NCBI RefSeq assembly: GCF_001613405.1
Contig: NZ_BDCH01000020.1
Location: 365,100-429,099, forward strand
Origin: Nocardia crassostreae
GTDB taxonomy: Bacteria; Actinomycetota; Actinomycetes; Mycobacteriales; Mycobacteriaceae
Length of the DNA stretch: 64,000 bases
Direction of reading: 5' to 3'
Part shown: positions 26,606 through 34,439 of the stretch, piece after piece
Position numbering within the stretch: the first letter of the stretch is position 1
How the letters are laid out: each line of letters starts with the position of its first letter
The notes under the pieces: model-generated
What the model was told of the DNA's origin: nothing
Databases searched by the model: none
Seen by the model: the letters and a program-made list of their open reading frames with translations, nothing else
Made by a program: the position numbers and the translations under genes

Positions 26606-28266
26606 CGGTCACCGGTCCGGGGCGGAAAGTTGACGGTCACTGTTGCATTGTCGATCAAATTCGGCGCCAGCGTGGTCGACCGCTCCGCACGCCACTTGGT
26701 AATGCCCTCGGTGAGCCCGCCTTGCAGGTCCGGAGTCCGGACCTCGCTCAGCAGCGGCAGCCGCACCTGCGCCGAGGTCACGGTGACACGGGCGAAGGCC
26801 GGAGTGTGCGACCAGACGTCGTCGACCACATCGGTGATACGGAATCCGAGGCGATGCCCCGCGGCGATCGGCCAGTCCTGGGCCAGCAACCGCACCTGGG
26901 TGGTGGCCGTCGCGGGCGCGATACCGCGGGTGATATTGGTGGCTCGGCCGTCCGGGGCGATGTCGTACACCTCGACGGTGACCGTGGCGGCCTGCGGGGG
27001 ATTGTCCAGGGTCAGCGTCGCCGACGCGGCGCCGGAAATGTGCTGATCCGCTTCCAGCGGCTGCGAGACGGTCCAGATCTCCCGATCGGCGCCGGGCACC
27101 AGACCGCGGTCCATGTACTCCCCGGCGCGCAGATCGACGGTCACCGCACCGCTGTCGGCGGGCGGCCACTGCTGCTCGGAACGCCATCCGCCGTCGAACT
27201 GACTCACCGTGATGCGCGGTCCCGGCACCGTCACATCCTTGCCCGCCACATGCCGATCGAAGAATGCCAGCAGCTCGGTGTCGAAATGCGGTGTGCCGCA
27301 CTTGGTGTGGCAGGTCCGATGCCCCCACTGCCCGAACCAGGCCTTGTGCTCACCGGCCCCGAGCCCGTTCCACACCTGGAACACGCGATCCGCGCGCGTG
27401 TTGTAGTCCACGAAGCCCTGGCCCAGGAACAGCGGAATCGTATTCCCGCGCAGCTTCTCCACCAGATCCCGGTCCCGCCAGAACGCGGAGTTCCCATCAT
27501 GATTGGTGGTCTCGCTCAGGTACTTCGAGTAGCAGCTCGCATCGAAGTTGATCGCATTCGCCCGGTACTCCGCGGAATCCGCCCAGTGCGCGGGCGTGGT
27601 CGCGATGAGCAGATGCTCCAGCCCCGCGAAATCACCCGGCCGCACACCGTATTCGGTGATCGGCTTCCCGGAGAACTTCCACGACACCCCCTGCATGTGC
27701 AGATAGGCGTACGGATCCACCACCGGCTCGAACGACCCCACCGCCGCCAGCCCCTTCGGCTTCTCGGACAACCCCATGAGCCCGGTCCAGCCCTCATAGG
27801 ACACCCCGAACATCCCCACCTTGCCCGTCGACCACGGCTGCTCGGCCGCCCACTCGACGGCCGTCTTCACATCCGACCGCTCACCCGGCCCGCCGAAATC
27901 CGGGCACCCGTCGGACCCGCCGAACCCCCGCAGATCCACGATCACGAACGTGTACCCCGCCGCGAGGAACATCCCCACCTCGAGGTTCTCCGTCGAAGGC
28001 CCCCCTTTGAGCCGCGGATCGCTCAAATAAGCCAAATGCGCCCGATACGGACTGACAGTCATGATCACCGGCGTCCGCACGTCATCGGCGATACCCTCCG
28101 GCCGCAGCACATCCACATGCAGCCGAGTCCCATCCGCGGCCGTGATGTACTCCTGCCGCCACTGATACCCCGCCTCAGCAGCCGCTTCCCCCGGCACCGC
28201 CACCGCCCCCACCACCAGCAACAGACCAACCAGGGCCCGCCACAACACCATCCGCATGCTCACCAT
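26602..28266 (-). CDS. Secreted CocE/NonD-type X-Pro dipeptidyl-peptidase family hydrolase (S15)
   Basis: A protein of about 554 residues with an N-terminal signal peptide (LWRALVGLLLVVGAVAVPGEAAAEA). The S15/CocE alpha/beta domain begins YITAADGTRLHVDVLRPEG and contains FVIVDLRGFGGSDGCPDFGG, the nucleophile elbow KVGMFGVSYEGWTG, and later Asp and His candidates (LGQGFVDYNTRADRV; GQWGHRTCHTKCGTPH). The C-terminal jelly-roll domain (from about residue 380: ITVSQFDGGWRSEQQWP) is typical of CocE/NonD enzymes. Exported esterase or peptidase, substrate unknown. ATG 28266 follows AAGGTC; ATG 28257 is an alternative. The stop overlaps the M20 peptidase start, so a two-gene operon. Confidence 0.88.
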   Translation of the reverse strand: MVSMRMVLWRALVGLLLVVGAVAVPGEAAAEAGYQWRQEYITAADGTRLHVDVLRPEGIADDVRTPVIMTVSPYRAHLAYLSDPRLKGGPSTENLEVGMFLAAGYTFVIVDLRGFGGSDGCPDFGGPGERSDVKTAVEWAAEQPWSTGKVGMFGVSYEGWTGLMGLSEKPKGLAAVGSFEPVVDPYAYLHMQGVSWKFSGKPITEYGVRPGDFAGLEHLLIATTPAHWADSAEYRANAINFDASCYSKYLSETTNHDGNSAFWRDRDLVEKLRGNTIPLFLGQGFVDYNTRADRVFQVWNGLGAGEHKAWFGQWGHRTCHTKCGTPHFDTELLAFFDRHVAGKDVTVPGPRITVSQFDGGWRSEQQWPPADSGAVTVDLRAGEYMDRGLVPGADREIWTVSQPLEADQHISGAASATLTLDNPPQAATVTVEVYDIAPDGRATNITRGIAPATATTQVRLLAQDWPIAAGHRLGFRITDVVDDVWSHTPAFARVTVTSAQVRLPLLSEVRTPDLQGGLTEGITKWRAERSTTLAPNLIDNATVTVNFPPRTGDR

Positions 28267-28335
28267 AGTGACCTTGGTCGGTATCGCCCCCGCAGGCCAG
28301 CCCCCGGAACCGGGGTGTAACACCCGCAAGCGAGG

Positions 28336-29250
28336 TCAGAGGGGGCGGAGAGTGATTACTTTGCGGAGGCGGGCGCGGTCGCGTTCGAGGCGGCGGGCCT
28401 CGTAGGCGATGGGGAAGTAGCGGATGCGTTCGGGGAGGAGGGGGACGGTGTGGCCGATCAGGCGGCCGAGGATGCGGAGGGTGCGCTCGTCGGTGGCGGT
28501 CCACTCGATGCCGAGCTTTTCGCGAATGATCTCGGGGGTGGTGCCGATGGTGAAGAAGTGCTGCAGGCGGCCGACGGGGCGGGCGGCGGTGCGCCAGAGG
28601 GGGTGCAGGGGAGTGGGGATCTGCTTGGGCGGGGCCAGGGTTCGGGCCGCCTTCAGGTAGTCGTAGGCGACATTCGTGGGGACGAGGTGGTTCTCCAGCT
28701 GGTCCTCGAACCAGGGCAGCCAGTCGGCGTAGGTGGCGGGGATCTCCTTGGGCGCCACCGAGAAATTGCGCATGAGCTGCACGACTTCCTGGTAGTACGA
28801 CTCGATTTCGGCCTCGGTGAGTTTCTCGCTGGAGAAGTACTTGTTGCCCTCGGTGAAGGCGAAGACGGCGGTGTGCAGCACCCACGCCCAGGGGCCGGAG
28901 GACAGGGCGCGGTGTTTGACGCCGTGCGCATCGGTGGAGTTCAGGGTGGCGTGCATGGCGCGCAGACGGTCGGCCTCGGCGAGGGCCTCGTCGCCGCCGT
29001 AGATCCACATCATGACCGAGGCGATGCTGCGGGCGGCGCGGCCTATGGCGTCGGTGCGGAAGACCGAGTGCTCGTCCACCACCGCCGCAATGCTCGGCTC
29101 CATGGTCTGCAATAGGAAGGCCGAGCCCGCGGTCAGCGAGAAGGTGATGAGTCCGGTGTCCTCCCACATCCGGCTGCCGGGCCCGAACGCGCGGCGTTCC
29201 GGACGTGCTCCTCGGGGCGCACGATCGATCGGCGCGACGGCGGCGGTCAT
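28336..29250 (-). CDS. Oxygenase MpaB-like family protein (DUF2236)
   Basis: A 304-residue protein of the MpaB/Lcp-type family, heme-associated oxygenases with histidine ligands. Characteristic segments are FGPGSRMWEDTGLITFSL, AAVVDEHSVFRTDAIGRAARS, HATLNSTDAHGVKHRALSSG, WVLHTAVFAFTEGNKYF and LRKVITL at the end. The family includes fungal MpaB and latex-clearing proteins; most bacterial members have no proven substrate. The gene stands alone on the minus strand, upstream of the CocE-like gene with about 70 bases between, and could head the same transcript. Confidence 0.85.
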   Translation of the reverse strand: MTAAVAPIDRAPRGARPERRAFGPGSRMWEDTGLITFSLTAGSAFLLQTMEPSIAAVVDEHSVFRTDAIGRAARSIASVMMWIYGGDEALAEADRLRAMHATLNSTDAHGVKHRALSSGPWAWVLHTAVFAFTEGNKYFSSEKLTEAEIESYYQEVVQLMRNFSVAPKEIPATYADWLPWFEDQLENHLVPTNVAYDYLKAARTLAPPKQIPTPLHPLWRTAARPVGRLQHFFTIGTTPEIIREKLGIEWTATDERTLRILGRLIGHTVPLLPERIRYFPIAYEARRLERDRARLRKVITLRPL

Positions 29251-29475
29251 GGTGATCTCCTTTGATCACGGTCCTGACGGGCAGGATCTCGACAGGGTGA
29301 GAGAGTTACGCTCGAATCATCTCATTCTATCGACTCGGTGGCAACCGTCACAGCCCTCGGGGCGGTGCGGGCCCGGGGCGGTGCGCGAATTTTCACGGGA
29401 GATTTACGGCCGGACCATCGTGGACTTGGAAGAATGGACTGCCTGATGTCGTGAAATCGCAATTGGGAGAGTGCA

Positions 29476-29643
29476 ATGAGCGGAATGTCTGCGGTCGTTC
29501 GCACCACACCGTCGTCGGTGCTCGACGCGATGCGTTGGGCGGCACGGGAATTCGGTGTACGCCGTATTCCGACGCGCGAGGAACGGGATGCCCGGCTGGC
29601 CGGTTATGCCCCGACCGCAATCCTCGGCGCCGTCCGGCGGTAG
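29476..29643 (+). CDS. Small hypothetical protein, 55 residues
   Basis: ATG 29476 is preceded by GGGAGAG about 4 bases upstream and the frame ends at TAG 29641-29643. The product starts MSGMSAVVRTTPSSVLDAMRW and is basic and Arg-rich toward the C terminus (GVRRIPTREERDARLAG), with no signal peptide or membrane helix and no recognised domain. Support is a good ribosome-binding site, GC-rich third positions, and a strong hairpin-plus-T4 terminator starting 10 bases after the stop. It is divergent from the MpaB-like gene. Function unknown. Confidence 0.65.
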   Translation: MSGMSAVVRTTPSSVLDAMRWAAREFGVRRIPTREERDARLAGYAPTAILGAVRR

Positions 29644-29653
29644 TGGACAGTCC

Positions 29654-29697
29654 GGGAGCCGCGGCTGCACAGTCGACGCAGCCACGGCTCCCGTTTT
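29654..29697 (+). terminator. Intrinsic terminator of the 55-residue gene
   Basis: GGGAGCCG (29654-29661) and GGCTGC (29663-29668) pair with GCAGCC (29678-29683) and CGGCTCCC (29685-29692), with a C/A mismatch, then GTTTT. One of the best terminators in the window. Confidence 0.92.
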
Positions 29698-29759
29698 GCG
29701 CGTATGCGCCGCAGAACATGCAGTGACCCAAGTGATTCGACGGCGTAGGATCGGCGTCG

Positions 29760-30230
29760 ATGGGCATCGTGCGGGGGCAGAGCGAGTGGGCAGTGACAAC
29801 CGAATGGGACAAGTTCGTGCAGGCACTGGCCCGATTACTCGCAGAATTGCCCTCCCGGGCGACGGTGGTCATCGCCGCGACGGGTAACCGCTATGTGCAG
29901 TTCCAGCAGTTCGATATCAAGCTCTCCGCGGAGCTCACCGGCAATTACTATCTCGCCGAGCCGATTCCGGAATCCGCCGCCGAACGATTACGCGAGCTGG
30001 GCTGGACGGCTCCGGTCATGAACCGGGAAATCGAGAACTGGCGCCGCACCCTGCTCTGGCCCCGGCCCGCCAGCAGCCTCATGGAACTGGCCCGCTCGGC
30101 AGCCATCGGCCTGCACGACGCGCTCGGCGTGGGTTCGCCGGACGAACTCCATGCGACCGGATGGACCGAAGCCGCGGGCGATCTCGACCTCAGCATTCTG
30201 GGTCCCATCGCTCGCCCGGGCTTCGGCTGA
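29760..30230 (+). CDS. Hypothetical protein, TY-Chap/YbjN-like
   Basis: A 156-residue soluble protein. The N-terminal half (WDKFVQALARLLAELPSRATVVIAATGNRYVQFQQFDIKLSAEL) has the helix-strand-strand pattern of type III secretion chaperone-like (TY-Chap/YbjN) domains common in actinobacteria, and the second part has AERLRELGWTAPV and a long helix with ARSAAIGLHDALGV. This assignment is by pattern and tentative. GTG 29787 (VTTEWDKF) is a possible shorter start. It converges with the phosphatase gene, with only 11 bases between stops. Function unknown. Confidence 0.65.
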   Translation: MGIVRGQSEWAVTTEWDKFVQALARLLAELPSRATVVIAATGNRYVQFQQFDIKLSAELTGNYYLAEPIPESAAERLRELGWTAPVMNREIENWRRTLLWPRPASSLMELARSAAIGLHDALGVGSPDELHATGWTEAAGDLDLSILGPIARPGFG

Positions 30231-30241
30231 ACCGCACGCGC

Positions 30242-31153
30242 TCAGCGCACCAGGTTCTTCCGCAGTTTCAGAATGGTCCCGGGATCCAGGCCGAGGCCGT
30301 CGGTGAGGAAGCTCCCGAAGTCGCCGAAGGTCTGCTCCACCTGCTCGACGGCAATGTCGAGGTACTCGTCGCGGACCTCCTGCAAGGGGATGAGCAGGTC
30401 CGGATTCTGCATGATGCCGCCCTGTTTCAACTGATCACGCAGCGCCGCGTCGGCGGCCTGGCGGTACTGGTTGGACAGCAGATAGTCCTGGCGCGCCACC
30501 GATTCCGGGACGCCCACCGCGCGCAGCATCGCATAGGTCAGCCAGCCCGTCCGGTCCTTGCCCGCCGTGCAATGCACCAGCGTCACGGTATTCGTATCCG
30601 CGATATCCCTGATGGTCTGGCCGAATTTGCCGAGCGAATCCGCGGTGAAGAAACTGCGGTACACATCGCCCATGATCTGCTCGGCCTTGCCGTCGCTGAG
30701 CAGGTCCTGCTGTTTCTGCGGGTCGCGGGAGGAAATGGCCTCGAACATCTTCACGAACATGCCGGTGTCGTCGATGGGGCGGGTCACCAGCGGGACGCCC
30801 GCGGGCAAGCGATCCGAACCCATGCCCTGCACTTCGGCGGGCGTGCGCAGATCGATCACCTTCTGCAACTGGAGAGTTCCGAGTTTCGCCACATCGGCAT
30901 CGGTCAGCTTGCCCAGGGCATCCGATCGTATGACTTTGCCGGATTTCGTCCGAGCGCCGTTATATGTCGTATAGCCGCCGATATCGCGGACATTCACCGC
31001 ACCTTGCAACTCGATCCTCGTCGCCGCCGTCATGACCGGTTCCGCGGTCGCGGTCGGTACCGGAATTGTCGCAACCACTCCGCATACCGCAAGGGCCGCA
31101 ACAGTTAGGGAAACTATCGAAAATTTAACGCGTACGAGCGAATTGAAATTCAT
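30242..31153 (-). CDS. Secreted PtpB-like tyrosine/lipid phosphatase
   Basis: A protein of 303 residues with a Sec signal peptide (MNFNSLVRVKFSIVSLTVAALAV, cleavage near ATA-EP). The catalytic P-loop is HCTAGKDRTG (Cys-x5-Arg) in NTVTLVHCTAGKDRTGWLTY, preceded by INVRDIGG-like VNVRDIGGYTTYNG and VIDLRTPAEV, as in PtpB/LipA-type dual specificity phosphatases. Members remove phosphate from tyrosine, serine or phosphoinositides. The protein is exported, so it acts outside the membrane. ATG 31153 is chosen because it starts the signal peptide; ATG 31180 would lengthen it. Divergent from the TetR gene with about 130 bases between. Confidence 0.9.
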   Translation of the reverse strand: MNFNSLVRVKFSIVSLTVAALAVCGVVATIPVPTATAEPVMTAATRIELQGAVNVRDIGGYTTYNGARTKSGKVIRSDALGKLTDADVAKLGTLQLQKVIDLRTPAEVQGMGSDRLPAGVPLVTRPIDDTGMFVKMFEAISSRDPQKQQDLLSDGKAEQIMGDVYRSFFTADSLGKFGQTIRDIADTNTVTLVHCTAGKDRTGWLTYAMLRAVGVPESVARQDYLLSNQYRQAADAALRDQLKQGGIMQNPDLLIPLQEVRDEYLDIAVEQVEQTFGDFGSFLTDGLGLDPGTILKLRKNLVR

Positions 31154-31249
31154 GCGCGGGACAGTAGGAGTGTGATCCACGTTACGGGATGCTTCTGTCG
31201 CTGAGCGGGACGGTCCGGCCGGTGAACGAGACTGGGTGTTACTCCGTTG

Positions 31250-31279
31250 TTGACAGTCTCTGTCATGTCTGTAGATACT
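31250..31279 (+). promoter_or_regulatory. Promoter of tetR gene (leaderless type)
   Basis: TTGACA at 31250-31255 is a perfect -35. TAGATA (31272-31277) or overlapping GATACT (31274-31279) follows as -10 with 16-18 bases spacing. Transcription would start about 31285, directly at GTG 31286, giving a leaderless mRNA. This explains the lack of a ribosome-binding site. Confidence 0.7.
31251..31265. promoter_or_regulatory. Palindromic operator, probably for the TetR regulator
   Basis: TGACAGTCTCTGTCA: arms TGACAG and CTGTCA with a 3-base spacer. It overlaps the -35 box of the tetR promoter in the divergent region shared with the phosphatase gene, the usual place for an autorepressor site. Confidence 0.65.
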
Positions 31280-31285
31280 CTCACT

Positions 31286-31879
31286 GTGTCACTTCGTGAA
31301 CGGCAACGACGTCAGATTCGTGCCGACATCCAGCACGCGGCCTTCGATCTGTTCGCGGACAAGGGATTCGACGCCGTCACCACCGAACAGATCGCGGCCG
31401 CGGCGGGCATCTCGCCGAGCACCTACTTCCGCCACGTCCGTAGCAAGGACGATCTTCTGCTCGATCCGGTCCGCGAGGGCGGTGCGGGCATCGCCCCGCT
31501 CCTCGAGGCGCGTCCCGTCGCCGAACCCGCCGATGTGGCTCTCGCCCAATCGATCCTGACCCGCTCCACCACCCTCGCCTCCGACGAGCTCGAACAATGG
31601 CGCGCCGCCTTCCGCACCGCGCCGCATCTGCTCGACCGTGTCGCCCTCATCACCCCCGAACATCGCACCCGCCTGGTCGAGCTCGTCGCGCGGCGCATGT
31701 CCCGCGATCCGGAAACCGACAGCAACCCGGGGCTTCTGGTGCACCTCATGCTGGCCGCCGCCGAATTCGGCTACCTGCAATGGCTGCGCACACCGCACCC
31801 GCGCGAGGCCTCGCTCGCGGTGTGCGTCGAGGGCGCGCTGGCGGCGGTGCTCGACGATCGCTGGCGCACCGGCGCTTGA
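31286..31879 (+). CDS. TetR/AcrR family transcriptional regulator
   Basis: A repressor-type regulator of about 197 residues. The N-terminal HTH is complete: RADIQHAAFDLFADKGFDAVTTEQIAAAAGISPSTYFRHVRSKDDLL, followed by an all-helical ligand-binding domain. GTG 31286 is chosen as start because it coincides with the predicted transcript start of a strong promoter; ATG 31265 is an alternative that would lie inside that promoter and has no ribosome-binding site. It is divergent from the PtpB-like gene and 127 bases upstream of the KstD-like gene, so control of that oxidoreductase is plausible. Its ligand is unknown. Confidence 0.92.
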   Translation: MSLRERQRRQIRADIQHAAFDLFADKGFDAVTTEQIAAAAGISPSTYFRHVRSKDDLLLDPVREGGAGIAPLLEARPVAEPADVALAQSILTRSTTLASDELEQWRAAFRTAPHLLDRVALITPEHRTRLVELVARRMSRDPETDSNPGLLVHLMLAAAEFGYLQWLRTPHPREASLAVCVEGALAAVLDDRWRTGA

Positions 31880-32006
31880 CGTACCGCGTGGCCGGGAGTC
31901 GGCGGCAGCGCTGCCGTAGGCTCCGTCCGGCCGCCGCAACCATCTGCTCCGCCACCCGAAATGGTCGGGGCGGCAACACCTTCATGAACGGAATCCGGAG
32001 ATCGAC

Positions 32007-33683
32007 ATGCCCACTCAGCCAATCAGCTCCGACAGTTTCGACTTGGTCGTGGTCGGCTCCGGCACGGCCGGTATGGCCGCGGCGCTGACCGCCGCCCATC
32101 ACGGCCTGACCACCGTCATTGTCGAAAAGTCCTCGCACTGGGGCGGTTCCACGGCCCGCTCCGGCGGCGGCGTGTGGATTCCGGGCAACTCCGTCCTCGC
32201 CCGCGAGGCTCCGGCCGATGATCTCGAGGCCGCCCGCAAATACCTCACCCACATCGTCGGCGAATACGGTGACGTCGACCGCATCAACACCTACATCGAC
32301 CGCGGTCCCGAAGCCCTCGAATTCCTGCTCACCCACTCCCCGCTGCGATTGCAGTGGGTGCCTGGCTATTCCGACTACTACCCCGAAGCCCCCGGCGGCC
32401 GCGCCCACGGCCGCTCGGTCGAACCGAGGATCTACAACGGCAAGGCCCTCGGCCCGGAACTGGCCACGCTGGAACCCGACTACGCGCCGTCGCCCAAGAA
32501 TGTCGCCCTCACCCAGGCCGACTTCCGCCAGCTCCATCTGGGCCTGCGCAACCCCCGAGCGCCCTTCCGCGGCATGCGCATTGCCGGTCGCTGGCTCAAA
32601 GGCCAACTGCTGCGCCAACACCTGCTGGCCCGCGGCCAAGCCTTGAGCGCCATGCTCCGCGCCGGTCTGCTGGAAGCGAATGTCCCACTGTGGCTCGACA
32701 CTCCGCTCGTCGACCTGCACACCGACGGCGACCGCGTCACCGGAGTCGTCGTGCAGCGCAACGGCGTCGATCACCTCGTCACCGCCCGCCGCGGCGTCGT
32801 CATCGCCAGCGGCGGCTTCGAGCACAACGAGGCCATGCGCAAGCGGTACCAGCGCGAACCCATCGGCACCGACTGGACCGTAGGCGCCCCCGCCAACACC
32901 GGCGACGGCATCCAACTCGCCCAATCCCTGGGCGCCGCAGTCGACTTCATGCCCGACGCCTGGTGGGGCCCCTCCATCCCCCTCCCGCGCCAACCCTGGT
33001 TCTGCCTCTCCGAACGCAACCTCCCCGGCAGCCTCATTATCAACGCCCGCGCCGACCGCTTCATGAACGAATCCCTCCCCTACGTGGAAGCCACCCACCG
33101 CATGTACGGCGGCGAAAACGGCGAGGGCGCGGGCCCAGCCGAAAACCTCCCCGCCTGGCTGATCTTCGACCAGCGCTACCGCAACCGCTACTCCTTCGCG
33201 GGCCTCCCACCCCGCCAGCCCCTCCCCGGCGCCTGGTTCAAATCCGGCGCCCTCACCAGCGCCCCCACCCTCGCCGAACTGGCCACCAAACTCGCCGTCC
33301 CCGCCGACCGCCTGGCTGCCACGATCACCCGCTTCAACACCTTCGCCCACACCGGCACCGACACCGACTTCAACCGCGGCGCAAGCGCCTACGACCGCTA
33401 CTACGGCGACCCCCGCCAACACCCCAACCCCAACCTGGGCGCCCTGGAAGTGGCCCCCTACTACGCCGCGAAACTCGTCCCCGGCGACCTGGGTACCAAG
33501 GGCGGTCTCACCACAGACGTCACCGGCCGAGTCCTCCGCCAAGACAATTCACCCATCGACGGCCTCTACGCCGCAGGCAACGCCAGCGCCCCCGTCATGG
33601 CCCACACCTACGCGGGCCCCGGCGCCACCATCGGCCCCGCCCTGGTCTTCGCCTACCTCGCCGTCCTGCACGCCGCCAGCTGA
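32007..33683 (+). CDS. FAD-binding 3-ketosteroid delta1-dehydrogenase-like protein
   Basis: A 558-residue flavoprotein of the fumarate reductase/KstD family. The FAD Rossmann motif is at the start (LVVVGSGTAGMAAALTAAHHGL), then EKSSHWGGSTARSGGGVWIPGN, VVIASGGFEHNEAMRKRY, and the C-terminal FAD/active site stretch GNASAPVMAHTYAGPGATIGPALVFAYLA. Family enzymes introduce a double bond at C1-C2 of 3-ketosteroids, in sterol catabolism. ATG 32007 is preceded by GGAG. A TetR regulator lies upstream. The last codons and the following terminator are repeated at 36899-36931, flanking the Pycsar island. Confidence 0.88.
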   Translation: MPTQPISSDSFDLVVVGSGTAGMAAALTAAHHGLTTVIVEKSSHWGGSTARSGGGVWIPGNSVLAREAPADDLEAARKYLTHIVGEYGDVDRINTYIDRGPEALEFLLTHSPLRLQWVPGYSDYYPEAPGGRAHGRSVEPRIYNGKALGPELATLEPDYAPSPKNVALTQADFRQLHLGLRNPRAPFRGMRIAGRWLKGQLLRQHLLARGQALSAMLRAGLLEANVPLWLDTPLVDLHTDGDRVTGVVVQRNGVDHLVTARRGVVIASGGFEHNEAMRKRYQREPIGTDWTVGAPANTGDGIQLAQSLGAAVDFMPDAWWGPSIPLPRQPWFCLSERNLPGSLIINARADRFMNESLPYVEATHRMYGGENGEGAGPAENLPAWLIFDQRYRNRYSFAGLPPRQPLPGAWFKSGALTSAPTLAELATKLAVPADRLAATITRFNTFAHTGTDTDFNRGASAYDRYYGDPRQHPNPNLGALEVAPYYAAKLVPGDLGTKGGLTTDVTGRVLRQDNSPIDGLYAAGNASAPVMAHTYAGPGATIGPALVFAYLAVLHAAS

Positions 33684-33698
33684 AACGGGCGGAGCCCC
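33666..33698. repeat. Left direct repeat (island boundary, 3' end of kstD-like gene)
   Basis: The 33 bases match 36899-36931 with two differences. This copy contains the last codons (Leu-His-Ala-Ala-Ser-stop) of the KstD-like gene and the first arm of its terminator. The right copy is an orphan fragment next to the HTH/TPR gene stop. The arrangement looks like a target duplication around an inserted block. Confidence 0.85.
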
Positions 33699-33720
33699 AC
33701 CCGACGTGGCGGGTGGGGCT
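33693..33720. terminator. Bidirectional terminator between kstD-like and PycTM genes
   Basis: AGCCCCACCCG (33693-33703) pairs perfectly with CGGGTGGGGCT (33710-33720), loop of six. It serves two convergent genes and overlaps the stop of the PycTM-like gene. Confidence 0.85.
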
Positions 33721-34426
33721 AGGGCTGATTGTTGGCGAGGGCCAGTGCCGTGGCTGCTAGGGCCAGCGTGGGCAGCGACAGCAGCAAGAATGTCACCGCC
33801 AGTCCGCTCCACCGGTATTTTCGATGTGCGATCTGCGCATTTGCCCAAATCTGTGTGGTGACCGCGGCGGCCAGTGCACGACGGTCCTGGACCAGAGCGG
33901 TGAACCCGTCGGCGAATTCGCCGACCTGTTCGGGGTAGATTCGCGCGATGTCCGCAAAGTAGAGCAGATTAGTTCCAATCGGCGGCACCCGCAGGCGCGG
34001 TCGCAGGGCAAGACCGGCGCAAATCCCGGCAAACACCACCAAACACGCTGATACCGAGACGGCCACCACGAATACCGTTCCCGGGTTCGACGCCACTTTG
34101 ATCAAGGCGAAGACGACCAACTCGACCACACCCGCGGCGGCGAGCGTCGTCGCCGCCTTCGTCTCAGCGTGTTTGATCCAGTCGATCATTATCGTCAGCG
34201 TGCGCCAAGACGCGTCCAGGTCCAGGGGCTTCGCCAGTTCGGGCTGGGGATCGCGACTGGCGGCGACACCTCGGCGGCGCCCGATCCATCGCAGCGCGGA
34301 ACGTGACCCCAATGGGTCCTTAGGGTTCGAATTACCCTGCACCTCAGTGAATCGCCGCGAAATGCCGCCACGAAACATCAACACGCCGTGAGCGAATCCC
34401 TTACTTACGCTGTCGGTCAGAGACAT
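33719..34426 (-). CDS. Pycsar effector-like transmembrane protein (PycTM, DUF5706-like)
   Basis: A 235-residue membrane protein. After a basic N-terminal part (about 80 residues) comes the PycTM pattern: WIKHAETKAATTLAAAG (residues 83-99) leading into the first helix (about 93-112), a second helix (117-142), then GTNLLYFADIARI, a charged cytosolic segment with VTTQIWANAQIAHRKYRWS, and a third helix (206-231). In Pycsar systems such effectors sense cyclic UMP or CMP and disrupt the membrane, stopping phage spread. The cyclase gene is 13 bases upstream on the same strand, completing the two-gene layout. ATG 34426 fits the spacing; starts further in are possible. Identification is by motif pattern. 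Confidence 0.8.
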   Translation of the reverse strand: MSLTDSVSKGFAHGVLMFRGGISRRFTEVQGNSNPKDPLGSRSALRWIGRRRGVAASRDPQPELAKPLDLDASWRTLTIMIDWIKHAETKAATTLAAAGVVELVVFALIKVASNPGTVFVVAVSVSACLVVFAGICAGLALRPRLRVPPIGTNLLYFADIARIYPEQVGEFADGFTALVQDRRALAAAVTTQIWANAQIAHRKYRWSGLAVTFLLLSLPTLALAATALALANNQP

Positions 34427-34439
34427 GGCACTACGACCT

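Noticed and set aside
31746..33542. Minus-strand open frame over the KstD-like gene
   Set aside because: Composition typical of antisense frames (Gly, Ala, Val runs); the flavoprotein on the plus strand is conserved throughout.
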